64,000 nt of DNA from an uncultured Aquimarina sp. (GTDB lineage Bacteria > Bacteroidota > Bacteroidia > Flavobacteriales > Flavobacteriaceae). The position numbers and the translations under genes were made by a program. The stretch lies in contig CANMMM010000020.1 in the NCBI GenBank assembly GCA_947498935.1, positions 1 through 64,000 on the forward strand, read 5' to 3'. Positions within the stretch are counted from its first letter, which is position 1; every line of letters starts with the position of its first letter. Below are positions 36,067 to 45,336 of the stretch, one piece after another. Under the pieces are notes generated by a model that worked only from the letters and a program-made list of their open reading frames with translations, was not told where the DNA came from and did no database searches.

Positions 36067-37122
36067 ATGTCTACTGCTACAGTACCTAATACTTCACCTA
36101 CAGATCATATCTTAGTGATACGGCTATCTGCTATGGGAGATGTAGCGATGACCATTCCTGTATTGCGAATATTAAGGGCTACCTATCCCGATCTGCAAAT
36201 CACTGTATTGACCAAGCAGTTTTTTGCCCCTATTTTCGAGAGTATCGAAAACGTTAGAGTAGTGCATGCAGCGGTACAAGAACAGCATAAAGGCGTATTA
36301 GGATTACACCGATTATACAAAGAATTACGCGTGTTAGGCATTACGCAGGTAGCAGACCTGCATAATGTATTACGATCCAAAGTGCTGAATACCTTTTTTA
36401 AGTACTATGGGACCAAAGTAGCAAAGATAGATAAAGGCAGAGCAGCCAAAAAAGCATTGACACGTGCTACAAAAAAGATACTAAAACCCTTAAAAACCAC
36501 GCATCAACGCTATGCAGACGTTTTTGAAGCCTTAGGTTATCCGATTGATTTTAGTGCCCAAGTACCTATAGTCAAACAAACATTGACCCCCAAAGTATTA
36601 GAACTCACCAAGCGTTCTGCCAAGAAGTGGATTGGTATTGCGCCATTTGCACAATACGAGAGTAAGACATATCCACTACCGCTCATGATCAATGTCATTG
36701 AGCAGTTGGATAGGCAAGAGCGTTTTGAGATCTTTTTGTTTGGTGGAGGTGCTACAGAAATCGAAGCCTTAGAGGCTATCGCTGTCAAATGTCCAAGCGT
36801 ACAAAACATAGCAGGCAAGCTATCCTTTGCAGAAGAATTAATGATTATTGCCAATCTAGATGGTATGCTATCCATGGATAGTGGCAATGGGCACTTAGCC
36901 GCTATGTATGGCATTCCTACGATCACTCTTTGGGGAGTTACACATCCATTTGCAGGATTTGTACCCTTTGGGCAGCCTATGGAACGATCCCTACTGCCTA
37001 ATCTAGAAATATACGATCAGATTCCAACCTCTATTTATGGTAATAAAGTACCTTCTGGCTATGAAAAAGTAATGGAAACGATCAAGCCAGATGAGGTAGT
37101 AGAAGCGATAAATCGCTTATAA
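36067..37122 (+). CDS. Glycosyltransferase family 9 (LPS heptosyltransferase-like)
   Basis: The product has 351 residues. HILVIRLSAMGDVAMTIPVL is the typical GT9 start (cf. RxSSxGDVV), VADLHNVLRSK and FLFGGGATEIEALEAIA follow, and SMDSGNGHLAAMYGIPTITL plus WGVTHPFAGF are the ADP-heptose-binding motifs. It transfers a heptose or related sugar onto the LPS core at the cytoplasmic face of the inner membrane. The next gene is convergent, with 33 bases between stops. Confidence 0.9.
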   Translation: MSTATVPNTSPTDHILVIRLSAMGDVAMTIPVLRILRATYPDLQITVLTKQFFAPIFESIENVRVVHAAVQEQHKGVLGLHRLYKELRVLGITQVADLHNVLRSKVLNTFFKYYGTKVAKIDKGRAAKKALTRATKKILKPLKTTHQRYADVFEALGYPIDFSAQVPIVKQTLTPKVLELTKRSAKKWIGIAPFAQYESKTYPLPLMINVIEQLDRQERFEIFLFGGGATEIEALEAIAVKCPSVQNIAGKLSFAEELMIIANLDGMLSMDSGNGHLAAMYGIPTITLWGVTHPFAGFVPFGQPMERSLLPNLEIYDQIPTSIYGNKVPSGYEKVMETIKPDEVVEAINRL

Positions 37123-37155
37123 GAAATGCACTTTTAAATAAGGACGATGCATAAA

Positions 37156-38208
37156 TTACACATCGTCAAAGTCGATTTTAATAACTGCTGAGGTAGGATG
37201 CGCTTGGCAAGCGAGTACCAGTCCTTCAGCAATTTCACTGTCGGTAAGGATGCTATTCTTTTCCATAGTAGCAGAACCTTCTACCACACGACAGATACAC
37301 GAACTACATACCCCTCCCTGACAGGAGTAAGGCGCATCAATGTCTTTAGCCAATGCAGCGTCTAAGATGGTGTGTTTCTGATCCATCACGAAGGTGCTTT
37401 CTTCATCGTCTACTAATATAGTGATCGTGGCATTGCCATCTAGGCTTTCAGCCACCTCAGTAGATGTACTGCTACTCGTAAATAATTCAAAGTAAATAGC
37501 TGTTTTGTCAATCCCTTGTGCGACTAATACATCGCTTACTGTCTGGATCATGGCTTCAGGTCCACAGAGATAAAAAGCCTCGAAGTCAGTGTCCTTAAAC
37601 TTATTCTTAATGATATAATTGATAGTCGATTGCTCAATTCTACCAAAGTGTGCACCTGCTTCCTGTGTTCTGCTGTAAAATAATTCTACAAACAGACGAT
37701 CAGGATAGCTAGTCTGTAGCGATTGTAATGCTTCTAAAAACATCGTTTGATCAGGGGATTGATTTCCGTAGGCAAGTACAAATCGAGTATCGGTAGTAGT
37801 CGATAAAACGGTTTTGATCATACTCATGATAGGTGTAATACCACTCCCCGCAGCAAAAGCAGCATAGGTATGCTGAGTATCTATACTAGGAGAGAGCGTA
37901 AAATTACCTTCAGGTGTATGTACAGCCATCGTATCACCCACTTGTAGCGATTGATTCGCATAGCTAGAGAATACTCCATTTTCGATTTCCTTAATCGCTA
38001 CACATAGTTCTGCGCTATTAGCAGCACTACAGATAGAGTAGGCTCTTCTTACTGTACTACCATTAATTTCTTTTTCTAAGGTGATGTACTGACCAGGTGT
38101 AAACGCAAATGCTGAGGCTACTGTTTCAGGAACATCAAATGCTACGACTACAGCCTTAGTAGTCTCTCTGGTAATATTTTTTACAGTAAGTGTATGGAAA
38201 TCTGACAT
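37156..38208 (-). CDS. Flavin/2Fe-2S reductase (PaaE/phenol-hydroxylase-reductase type)
   Basis: This 350-residue cytoplasmic NAD(P)H-dependent electron-transfer protein has an FAD domain with RRAYSICSAA, an NAD domain with AAGSGITPIMSMI and YLCGPEAMI, and a plant-type ferredoxin domain at the C-terminus with Cys296, Cys301, Cys304 and Cys334 (CQGGVCSSC and LACQ). Architecture FAD-NAD-ferredoxin is that of PaaE, the reductase of phenylacetyl-CoA epoxidase, and of ring-hydroxylating oxygenase reductases. No oxygenase gene is near, so its partner is unknown. It is a lone minus-strand gene. Confidence 0.88.
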   Translation of the reverse strand: MSDFHTLTVKNITRETTKAVVVAFDVPETVASAFAFTPGQYITLEKEINGSTVRRAYSICSAANSAELCVAIKEIENGVFSSYANQSLQVGDTMAVHTPEGNFTLSPSIDTQHTYAAFAAGSGITPIMSMIKTVLSTTTDTRFVLAYGNQSPDQTMFLEALQSLQTSYPDRLFVELFYSRTQEAGAHFGRIEQSTINYIIKNKFKDTDFEAFYLCGPEAMIQTVSDVLVAQGIDKTAIYFELFTSSSTSTEVAESLDGNATITILVDDEESTFVMDQKHTILDAALAKDIDAPYSCQGGVCSSCICRVVEGSATMEKNSILTDSEIAEGLVLACQAHPTSAVIKIDFDDV

Positions 38209-38748
38209 AACAATCTATTCGGTTTTATCTGTATGCAATCATACAGCGCTAAAAATGAAAAATTTTGGTGCAAAAATACTAAATGCAATTTATCAGGCAT
38301 TTTTTTTGGTACAAAATTATACATGATGAAGTGGTTTAAACTTTTTTGATTTCAGCGAACATCGTAAGATTTTGTGACCAAATGCAGTGATTTTTTTGTT
38401 GCATAGCAGCGCTACGGAACTCAAAAATTACAAAATTTGGGTGCAAAAGATCGTTTTTATAGCAAATTGAAAAAAGTTTAAACCACTTCAATAAGACTAC
38501 TCAATAATAGAAGTCACTTTTTTGGGAGGTAATCAAGCGCGAAGATGATGCAATGCTACTTGGTTTATAGCACTCTATAGAATTACAATGTGGATTTACA
38601 ACCATGATTAAACGTTTTTTCCTTTCAACAAAACATAAGATTATACTGTCTTAATAAGATTTTAGGCTAGTTTTTTTACTTTAGTGTTTGGATTTTTTAT
38701 AGAGGAAAAATCCCTAATAAACCACACCCAATAAATATACACAACATT
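38209..38748. other. 540-base divergent intergenic region with a full MITE
   Basis: This region lies between the divergent reductase and fusion-protein genes and includes the intact element at 38328-38489. A small perfect stem GGATTTTT/AAAAATCC sits around 38691-38713, about 40 bases before the start of the fusion gene. No gene is supported. Confidence 0.6.
38328..38489 (+). mobile_element. Best preserved MITE (162 bp) with IS-type ends
   Basis: The ends GAAGTGGTTTAAACTTTTTT and AAAAAAGTTTAAACCACTTC are perfect 20-base inverted repeats, matching the end of the transposase-bearing IS at 376-397 except for one base. There is no coding capacity. The central part holds TTTTTTGTTGCATAGCAGCG and AATTACAAAATTTGGGTGCA. 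I could not identify a clear target duplication. It is a non-autonomous element that the IS transposase could move. Confidence 0.88.
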
Positions 38749-41166
38749 ATGATTGATACACTAAATCAGATAATAGAAGATGGTTATCAACGAAAATTAG
38801 TACACAATTTCACCACCACTGATGTACAAATACCCAATAGTTCTATCGTGGTAGGCGCCTACGAAATGGTTAATTTTGGTTCCTGTAGTTATCTCGGACT
38901 CGAAAAACACGAAGCCCTCCAGAATGGAGTGGTAGAAGCGGTACAAAAATACGGAACGCAATTTTCATCCTCCAGAACCTATGTGTCTCACGGATTGTAC
39001 AAAGAATTAGAAAATTTATTTGATCAGATTTTTCACAGGCCCGTGATCGTTACGGCCAGTACTACTCTAGGGCATTTAGCCACAATCCCTGTAGTAGTGG
39101 GCAAACATGATGCAGTTATCCTAGACCTGCAAGTACACTCTAGCATACAGATGACTGTACAGCAGCTCAAAGCCAAAGGAATTCCTATCAGTATTATCAA
39201 GCATAACTGTATGGAGTCCTTAGAAACCAAAATTAAACATCTGTATAACAAGCATGAAAAAATCTGGTACTTTGCCGATGGTGTGTATTCTATGTATGGA
39301 GATTATGCTCCGTTTACGGAGCTAGATAATTTGCTAGAGAAATACGAGAAATTCCATCTCTATATCGATGATGCCCACGGAATGGGATGGGAAGGCAAAA
39401 AAGGATGCGGAGTCGTATTCAAAAATATGAAACAGACAGAAAAAATGATTCTAGCCGTTTCGCTTAATAAATCCTTTGCTGCCGCAGGCGGATGCATTGT
39501 ATTCCCGAATAAGGAGATCGAAAAAAAAGTACGTAATTGTGGATCTACCTATATTTTTTCAGGGCCTATACAGCCACCCATGCTAGGCGCTGCCATATCT
39601 TCTGCAAAACTGCACCTTTCAGAGCAATTGCCTATCATGCAAGCACATTTAATGGAACTGATCGAATATACCAATGCTCGGTTAGACGCATTAGGGTTTC
39701 CGCAATTTCAGAAAACAGAAAGTCCACTATTCTTTATTCCCGTAGGACTGCCCAAAATCTGTTATGATATCATTGCCCAGATGAAAGACAAGGGATTTTT
39801 CCTTAATACAGCATCCTTTCCAGCCGTACCGATGCGCAAAAGCGGTATCCGATTTATGGTCAATGCATTTCTAAACAAAGAGCAGATCGATGCCATGCTC
39901 ACTACATTGAGTACCGTATACGCCGATACCATTACTGCTAATGGTACGACCTATGCGCAGATCGCCAAAACATTTAAGATTCCCGAATTTGAGTTACAAA
40001 CAGCTACAGCCGCTACCGATGTGACAGCCGAGGCAGCATTAGCACTGACCATACAACGTACAATCCAGGCAGTGGATGCACAGGAGTGGGATGCTATATT
40101 CTGTAATAATGGGAATCTGAGCTATACCAATATAGCCATGATCGAGGCTATCTATACCCAAGCCGTAGAACCAGAGAACAAATGGGATTTTTATTATATA
40201 GATATCAAGGATGATCAAGGCAATTGTGTGGTAAAAACGATGATCACCGTTGCCCTGACCAAAGACGATATGTTTCACTCAGCCGAGGTATCCGAAAAAA
40301 TTGAAACCATACGTACTACAGAAGATCCTTATTATTTAACTTCTAAAACAGTGCTTACAGGTACACTGATCACCAAAGGGCAGCATCTGTATATGGATGC
40401 TAAGAGTCCGTATTGGAAAAAAGCCCTTGCCATGCTTTCTGCCCAGCTCAATAAAATCGTAGAAACTGCCCATGCCTCTAAAATAATGATCAGGGACTTT
40501 TATGGAGTACAAGAACCCGTGTTAGAAACCACGATGCTAGAAAATGGATTTATCAAATACCAGTTGCCTAATAATATGGAGTTGGCGTCATTAGACTGGA
40601 CAGACACAACAGCATACCTCCAATCATTACCGCAGAAATACCGTTATAATGTAAAGAAAGAAATCTTAGCATACGCCGATAAGTTTACCACAGTGTATGA
40701 TCCCATTACAGATGAGGAGACATTACTGGCGGCCTATGAGTTGTATAAAAAAGTGTATCAAAAATCATATGGTTTCAATGTATTTCAGTTACCGCTTTCC
40801 TATTTCAGGGCAATGACCATGTCAGAAGAATATGACTGTATTCGATTGTATCTAAAAAAGGAAGTGCTAGAAGACGAAAACGTACAAGAAGAGCTACTGG
40901 TAGGCGTGCTTTTTAGTCATAAACATCAGGACACCTATAATGCCATGATAGTAGGATTGGATTATAGATACGCCTATACTTATAATTGCTACAAGCAATT
41001 ACTGTTTAAATCCGTAGCACGTGCACGCGATTTGAATTGCCAAAAATTAGATTTAGCCTTTACCGCCGAATTAGAGAAGAAAAAATTAGGCGCGCGCCCA
41101 GTACCTGTATTTGCCTATGTACAAGCATCTGAACACCTAAAAGGAAGTATTTTAGAATTTATGTAA
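38749..41166 (+). CDS. PLP-dependent alpha-oxoamine-synthase-like / GNAT (FemAB-like) fusion protein
   Basis: This protein of 805 residues has two clear parts. Residues 1-390 look like the AONS/serine palmitoyltransferase/KBL group: FSSSRTYVSHGLYKELE, YIDDAHGMGWEGKKG with Asp207 and His210, and SLNKSFAAAGG with PLP lysine Lys241. Residues about 430-805 look like one or two GNAT/FemAB-like lobes, ending with LDWTDTTAYLQSLPQKYR, DTYNAMIVGLDYRYAYTYNCY and LDLAFTAELEKKKLGA. The first half should condense an amino acid with an acyl thioester; the second may N-acylate the product, giving an amino-lipid-like compound. No known pathway neighbour is present, so the product is open. Confidence 0.8.
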   Translation: MIDTLNQIIEDGYQRKLVHNFTTTDVQIPNSSIVVGAYEMVNFGSCSYLGLEKHEALQNGVVEAVQKYGTQFSSSRTYVSHGLYKELENLFDQIFHRPVIVTASTTLGHLATIPVVVGKHDAVILDLQVHSSIQMTVQQLKAKGIPISIIKHNCMESLETKIKHLYNKHEKIWYFADGVYSMYGDYAPFTELDNLLEKYEKFHLYIDDAHGMGWEGKKGCGVVFKNMKQTEKMILAVSLNKSFAAAGGCIVFPNKEIEKKVRNCGSTYIFSGPIQPPMLGAAISSAKLHLSEQLPIMQAHLMELIEYTNARLDALGFPQFQKTESPLFFIPVGLPKICYDIIAQMKDKGFFLNTASFPAVPMRKSGIRFMVNAFLNKEQIDAMLTTLSTVYADTITANGTTYAQIAKTFKIPEFELQTATAATDVTAEAALALTIQRTIQAVDAQEWDAIFCNNGNLSYTNIAMIEAIYTQAVEPENKWDFYYIDIKDDQGNCVVKTMITVALTKDDMFHSAEVSEKIETIRTTEDPYYLTSKTVLTGTLITKGQHLYMDAKSPYWKKALAMLSAQLNKIVETAHASKIMIRDFYGVQEPVLETTMLENGFIKYQLPNNMELASLDWTDTTAYLQSLPQKYRYNVKKEILAYADKFTTVYDPITDEETLLAAYELYKKVYQKSYGFNVFQLPLSYFRAMTMSEEYDCIRLYLKKEVLEDENVQEELLVGVLFSHKHQDTYNAMIVGLDYRYAYTYNCYKQLLFKSVARARDLNCQKLDLAFTAELEKKKLGARPVPVFAYVQASEHLKGSILEFM

Positions 41167-41196
41167 TCATAGCTATACTAGTGGGATTAATGACTA

Positions 41197-41296
41197 GGGC
41201 GTTACCCCCTTCTTAGGTCGGGGGGCGGGCTATCCGCTACAATTCCTCGCACCTCCTATCGTCGGGCTGTGGGATTTCCACTCCTATCCCTAACGC
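41197..41296 (-). repeat. ~90 bp interspersed repeat, copy C (100 bp, reversed)
   Basis: On the minus strand it runs from GCGTTAGGGATAGGAGTGG through GTGCGAGGAATTGTAGCGGA to GGGGGTAACGCCC. It closely matches copy A in its 5' half and has a longer 3' part with a CCCCC...GGGGG pairing. It begins 31 bases after the stop of the fusion gene. Confidence 0.85.
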
Positions 41297-41514
41297 ATTA
41301 GGAGGTGTGAGTATATTACGAATGCCGTTTTTTTTATATTAACTTGTATGATAAGACTCGGAACTTTCAATCGATTTAAGGTCGTGAGATATACTTCCCT
41401 ACAATTTGTTGATAACTACCGTAAGGGTACTAAAATCATGTAGTATAGGAGAAAATTTTGTTAATAACCTATTTTTTGCAGAAAGAAATGTATTTTTACA
41501 ATCTACAGTGCGTT

Positions 41515-41548
41515 ATTATAGTAAATTACAATACGTTTACACCACTTC
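41515..41548 (+). mobile_element. Solo right end of a MITE
   Basis: TATAGTAAATTACAATACG followed by TTTACACCACTTC matches the last ~34 bases of the element at 38328-38489. No left end is found within 200 bases, so it is a remnant. Confidence 0.5.
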
Positions 41549-41609
41549 AAAGGGCTAAAATGCACTAAAAGACAGTTTTTTAAGTTATCAGCGTATAAAA
41601 CACAGAGAG

Positions 41610-44249
41610 TTGAACAAGATAGGATCACACATCATCGCCATCATGCTACTATCAATATTGGTAGTGGGATGCTCGCGCAAAAAAGACAAGTGGATCAATA
41701 GAAATTGGCACGATCTAACGACCAAGAATAACACATTGTACAATGGTCGAGTTGCTTTTGATCAAGGAATACAAGAACTGGTTGATACCTATAACGATAA
41801 TTTCTGGGAATTACTACCTGTAGAAAGACTAGTAGTCAGTGAAGATGTGCGACTACCAGGTGAGGTCTTAAATCAGAATTTTGACAAAGCCGAAGAAAAA
41901 GCTGTAAAAGCTATACAAAAACATAGCATGCTGATCGAAGATCGAGAGCGCAACCCTAAAATGGATGAAGCGTTTTTATTATTAGGGAAAGCCAGATATA
42001 ATGAACAGCGATTTATCCCAGCACTAGAAGCGTTTAACTACATTCTATACAAACATCCAACCAGTAACAATATCAATCATGCCAAGGTATGGAGGGCTAA
42101 AACCAATCTGAGATTGGATAATAACGAAAAAGCCATCGAAGACCTAGCTAGAATGATCAACCAAGAATATATGACCGAGCAAGACTACTCAGACGCAGTA
42201 GCTATGATTGCACAGGCATATATCAATCTAAAACAAAAAGACTCGGCAGTAACATACATCAATAAAGCTGCGATTCATTCTAAGAACTTCGAAGAAAAAG
42301 GACGTTATTTTTATATCAAAGGGCAATTGCTCAACAAATTAGGGTATAAAGACAGTGCCAATCGCGCTTTTGATCAAGTGATTGCACTGAATCGACGAAC
42401 CCCTAGGCGCTATATGCTCAATGCCTATATGGCGAAGGCTCGTAATTTTGATTACGAAACAGGGAACACAGTAGAATTTTTAGAATTGCTTACAGATTTA
42501 GAAGAAAATCGAGAAAACAGACCTTTTCTAGATAAAATCTACAATCAGAAAGCGGTGTATTATAAAACACTGAATTCCATCGATACCGCAGTGATATATT
42601 ACAATAAATCATTGCGTACGGGTACAGAAGACAAGCACTTGCAGGCGCTGAATTATAAAACGCTAGGAGATATTAATTTCGATAGCAAAGAATACGCTAT
42701 CGCAGGATCGTATTATGATAGTACGTTGCAGCGAATGTATGTAAACTCTAAGAAGTATAGAGTACTCAAGAAAAAAAGAGATAACCTAGACGATGTAATT
42801 TTATACGAAGGAATTGCCAAAAAGAATGACAGTATCCTAGATGTAGTAGCGATGACACCAGAAGCGCGAACAGCCTATTATGCATCGTACACAGAAAAAC
42901 TAAAAGCCGAAGCCATTGCAGCAGAAGAAGCAGCAGAAATCGCTAGGATAAAAAGTGAATTACCTGCTCAGCAGCGATTCAATCAGCCCAAGACAGGGAT
43001 TGCAGGTGGTTCTAAAGGGCCTAACGCAGAGGGTGGAACCTTCTATTTTTACAATCCTACGACAGTTAGTTATGGGAAAACAGCCTTTAAGAAAAAATTC
43101 GGAAATCGAGAATTGGTAGATAATTGGAAAGTAGCCAGTATGACCAATACTACTGCTGTAGCCACTACCGAAGGAGAAGAGACAGAAGCCTATTCCATCG
43201 ATACAGATCCTGTATATGATCCACAAACGTATATCGATCAGTTGCCTACGGAGCAAGTAGTGTTGGATAGTTTGCAAACCGATAGAAACTTTGCATACTA
43301 TCAATTAGGAGTCATCTACAAAGAAAAATTTCAGGAATACCAATTAGCTATTGATAAATTCACAGGCTTGTTATCGAGTGATCCTGAAGAGCGATTGATC
43401 ATACCCTCTAAGTACAATTTGTATAAAATTTACCAAGCACAAGGCGATACCGCCAATCTAGAAGCGATAAAACAAGATATTATTAATAATCATGGAGATT
43501 CTAGGTATGCGCAGATCCTGAAAAACCCAGAAGAAGCCCTAAAAGATGATGAAAATAGTCCAGAATCTATTTACAATCGTTTGTACAAAGACTTTTCTGA
43601 TCAGAAGTACGCGTCCGTTATTCAGCAGAGTGATGAGTTGATTACTAAATTTACAGGAGAAGATTTTGTGCCTAAATTCGAATTACTCAAGGCGCAAGCC
43701 ATTGGTAGATTTAGAGGTTTCGAACCGTATAAAGAAGCATTGAATTATGTGGCTTTGAATTACCCGCAGACACCAGAAGGTAAAAAAGCACAGTACATCT
43801 ACCAAGTTACAGTACCACAGATTCAAGACAGTGATTTTACGGCCAATACTGCGGAGGTAAAAGGACAGAAATTGATCTATTCATTTACAGCGACCGAAAC
43901 TACAGCTGCTACGGAGGTAAAAGAGGCGTTGGAATTAATTATTAAAGAGCTGAGGTACGAAAACATGAAAGTTTCATTGGATGTATATACCAAAGACACT
44001 CAATTTGTAGTCGTACATACCCAAAGAAATCAGTTAGGGACAGAAGGCCTAGTAGAATTACTCTCATTGGGTAAAGTAGAAGATACCAGAGGTATAGACT
44101 TGACCAAATGGAATAGAAAGAAAAAATATTATCCAAAAGTAGATCGAGCTTATCTAATCATGACATCGCCAAATTATAGGACGCTTCAAATTCATAAGAA
44201 TATAGAAGAGTATGTAATGCCTGTGATGATACAAGAAGAATCAAATTAA
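41610..44249 (+). CDS. sprE: SprE/PorW, type IX secretion and gliding lipoprotein with TPR repeats
   Basis: This 879-residue protein starts with a lipoprotein signal whose lipobox ends at Cys21 (SILVVGCSRKKDK). The next part, INRNWHDLTTKNNTLYNGRV and DNFWELLPVERL, is the diagnostic N-terminus of the SprE/PorW family. TPR-like helices run through residues 90-400 and 540-700. It is a periplasmic lipoprotein needed for the PorK-L-M-N secretion machine and gliding in Flavobacterium and Porphyromonas. The TTG start gives a complete signal. It is followed by bactofilin and atpZ, the usual order in Flavobacteriia. Confidence 0.9.
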   Translation: MNKIGSHIIAIMLLSILVVGCSRKKDKWINRNWHDLTTKNNTLYNGRVAFDQGIQELVDTYNDNFWELLPVERLVVSEDVRLPGEVLNQNFDKAEEKAVKAIQKHSMLIEDRERNPKMDEAFLLLGKARYNEQRFIPALEAFNYILYKHPTSNNINHAKVWRAKTNLRLDNNEKAIEDLARMINQEYMTEQDYSDAVAMIAQAYINLKQKDSAVTYINKAAIHSKNFEEKGRYFYIKGQLLNKLGYKDSANRAFDQVIALNRRTPRRYMLNAYMAKARNFDYETGNTVEFLELLTDLEENRENRPFLDKIYNQKAVYYKTLNSIDTAVIYYNKSLRTGTEDKHLQALNYKTLGDINFDSKEYAIAGSYYDSTLQRMYVNSKKYRVLKKKRDNLDDVILYEGIAKKNDSILDVVAMTPEARTAYYASYTEKLKAEAIAAEEAAEIARIKSELPAQQRFNQPKTGIAGGSKGPNAEGGTFYFYNPTTVSYGKTAFKKKFGNRELVDNWKVASMTNTTAVATTEGEETEAYSIDTDPVYDPQTYIDQLPTEQVVLDSLQTDRNFAYYQLGVIYKEKFQEYQLAIDKFTGLLSSDPEERLIIPSKYNLYKIYQAQGDTANLEAIKQDIINNHGDSRYAQILKNPEEALKDDENSPESIYNRLYKDFSDQKYASVIQQSDELITKFTGEDFVPKFELLKAQAIGRFRGFEPYKEALNYVALNYPQTPEGKKAQYIYQVTVPQIQDSDFTANTAEVKGQKLIYSFTATETTAATEVKEALELIIKELRYENMKVSLDVYTKDTQFVVVHTQRNQLGTEGLVELLSLGKVEDTRGIDLTKWNRKKKYYPKVDRAYLIMTSPNYRTLQIHKNIEEYVMPVMIQEESN

Positions 44250-44280
44250 TCAATTATAACTAATATCAATCCCCGTACGT

Positions 44281-44703
44281 ATGTTTTCAGATAATAAAAA
44301 AGGCAAAGAACAAGCATTGACCGATTTTTCTAGAAATCAAAATAAGATTTCTGAAGGAACAAAAATTGTAGGAGATATTGTTTCCGAAGGAGGTTTTAGG
44401 GTAGAAGGAATTATCGAAGGAACGTTTAAAACTACAGGAAAAGTAGTAGTAGGGAAGTCTGGGTTTATACAAGGTACATTAGAATGTTCAGACGCTGATT
44501 TTGAAGGTAAATTTTCAGGAAACTTATTGGTGTCTGGTACACTGTCACTAAAGCCTACAGCTCATATCGAAGGTGATGTGTCTGTTGGTAAATTAGCTGT
44601 AGAGCCAGGAGCTACTTTTAATGCATCTTGCGCAATGAAAGGTGGACTAAAATCAATAGGTAAGCAGCAAAATGGGCAAAAGCAACAAGGAAAATCAGCT
44701 TAA
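44281..44703 (+). CDS. Bactofilin (polymer-forming cytoskeletal protein)
   Basis: The 140-residue protein has the bactofilin beta-helix core: KISEGTKIVGDIVSEGGFRV, EGIIEGTFKTTGKVVVG, FIQGTLECSDADFEG, and HIEGDVSVGKLAVEPGATF. Bactofilins polymerise without nucleotide into filaments at the inner membrane and organise cell-wall or surface functions. It starts 31 bases after sprE and overlaps atpZ by 32 bases, so all three are likely on one transcript. Confidence 0.92.
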   Translation: MFSDNKKGKEQALTDFSRNQNKISEGTKIVGDIVSEGGFRVEGIIEGTFKTTGKVVVGKSGFIQGTLECSDADFEGKFSGNLLVSGTLSLKPTAHIEGDVSVGKLAVEPGATFNASCAMKGGLKSIGKQQNGQKQQGKSA

Positions 44704-44902
44704 AAATTTTGCCAGATATACATCTATAGGTATCCAAATGATGGTGACCATCATAGGTGGTTATTACTTGGGTGGCTATATCGATGAAGAACAGGGCTAC
44801 ACCACTCCATTTTATCAAAAATGGATAGGCCTGGCGGCAGTTTTTATTGCGGTTGCTTCAGTGCTTTGGCAAGTGATTAAAACCACTTCTAAGTCTGATT
44901 AA
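44672..44902 (+). CDS. atpZ: AtpZ/AtpI-family ATP synthase accessory protein
   Basis: This 76-residue protein has two membrane segments. ARYTSIGIQMMVTIIGGYYL and KWIGLAAVFIAVASVLWQVI carry the AtpZ pattern of a GxxxxG first helix and a short loop with GGYIDEEQGY. Family members assist assembly of the Fo c-ring or its ion supply. It lies inside the sprE-bactofilin unit, separated from atpB by a strong terminator and one more gene. Confidence 0.85.
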   Translation: MGKSNKENQLKNFARYTSIGIQMMVTIIGGYYLGGYIDEEQGYTTPFYQKWIGLAAVFIAVASVLWQVIKTTSKSD

Positions 44903-44915
44903 ATATAGCATAAGT

Positions 44916-44974
44916 AAAAAAAGATTATTTGATAATGCTTAGAAATATAGGCATTATCAAATAATCTTTTTTTC
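44916..44974. terminator. Strong bidirectional-type terminator after atpZ
   Basis: A 23-base arm ending in GATTATTTGATAATGC pairs perfectly with GCATTATCAAATAATC across a 12-base loop, flanked by A and T runs on either side. It lies 14 bases after atpZ and ends the sprE-bactofilin-atpZ unit. Confidence 0.93.
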
Positions 44975-45061
44975 GTTACACAGTGGTGCTACAGAACTCA
45001 AAAAATGCAAAGTTTGGGTGTAGGTTGTTTTTATAGTAATTGAAAAAATCAAGATGAGTTC
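44973..45061 (+). mobile_element. Right half of a hybrid MITE
   Basis: The internal part CGTTACACAGTGGTGCTACA, then CAAAGTTTGGGTGTAGG and TTTTTATAGTAATTGAAAAA matches the first-family element, but the end is ATCAAGATGAGTTC, the second-family end. The left half is missing or merged with the terminator. It links the two families. Confidence 0.65.
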
Positions 45062-45126
45062 ATTGTATAAGTGTGCAAAATGATGCCTTTTTGAACTATA
45101 AACTGGGATAGTATACGAAATTTTTT

Positions 45127-45215
45127 GCGTTAGGGATAGAAGTGGAAATCCCTCAGCACGACCTTAGGGAGTAGCGAGGAATTGCAACGGATAGCCCTAC
45201 CCTTGGGGAACGCCC
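45127..45215 (+). repeat. ~90 bp interspersed repeat, copy D
   Basis: Starts GCGTTAGGGATAGAAGTGG, has GTAGCGAGGAATTGCAACGG in the middle and ends CTTGGGGAACGCCC. It matches copy A almost base for base apart from a few substitutions and one indel. It lies between the atpZ terminator and the next promoter, hence outside any obvious transcript. Confidence 0.87.
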
Positions 45216-45283
45216 TTATTTGTAAAAACAGATCACTTTTATAGCTTCTGTAATATATATAATTAATAATGTGTGTACTACTA

Positions 45284-45315
45284 TTGAATCATTTTAATGA
45301 AATCTTCTATTTTTG
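45284..45315 (+). promoter_or_regulatory. Bacteroidetes-type promoter for the small membrane protein gene
   Basis: ATTG (-33, TTG at 45284-45286) and TATTTTTG (-7, 45308-45315) are 21 bases apart, within the 17 to 23 normally seen for TTTG/TAnnTTTG promoters. This places transcription start after the TTG at 45313 and so favours ATG at 45337 as the start codon. Confidence 0.7.
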
Positions 45316-45336
45316 CAGTCATTTTACCAAATCTAT

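Larger units (their letters stand above)
41167..41609. other. 443-base intergenic stretch with repeat C and a MITE end
   Basis: Apart from repeat copy C (41197-41296) and a solo MITE end (about 41515-41548), nothing coding is seen. The TTG start of sprE follows. Confidence 0.6.

Noticed and set aside
37142..37167. GACGATG/CATCGTC inverted repeat between the convergent GT9 and reductase genes
   Set aside because: The stem is short, overlaps the reductase stop codon and has no T run, so it is not supported as a terminator.
45313..45336. TTG start of the small atp-locus membrane protein
   Set aside because: The TTG is part of the TATTTTTG promoter element, so ATG 45337 is the start.
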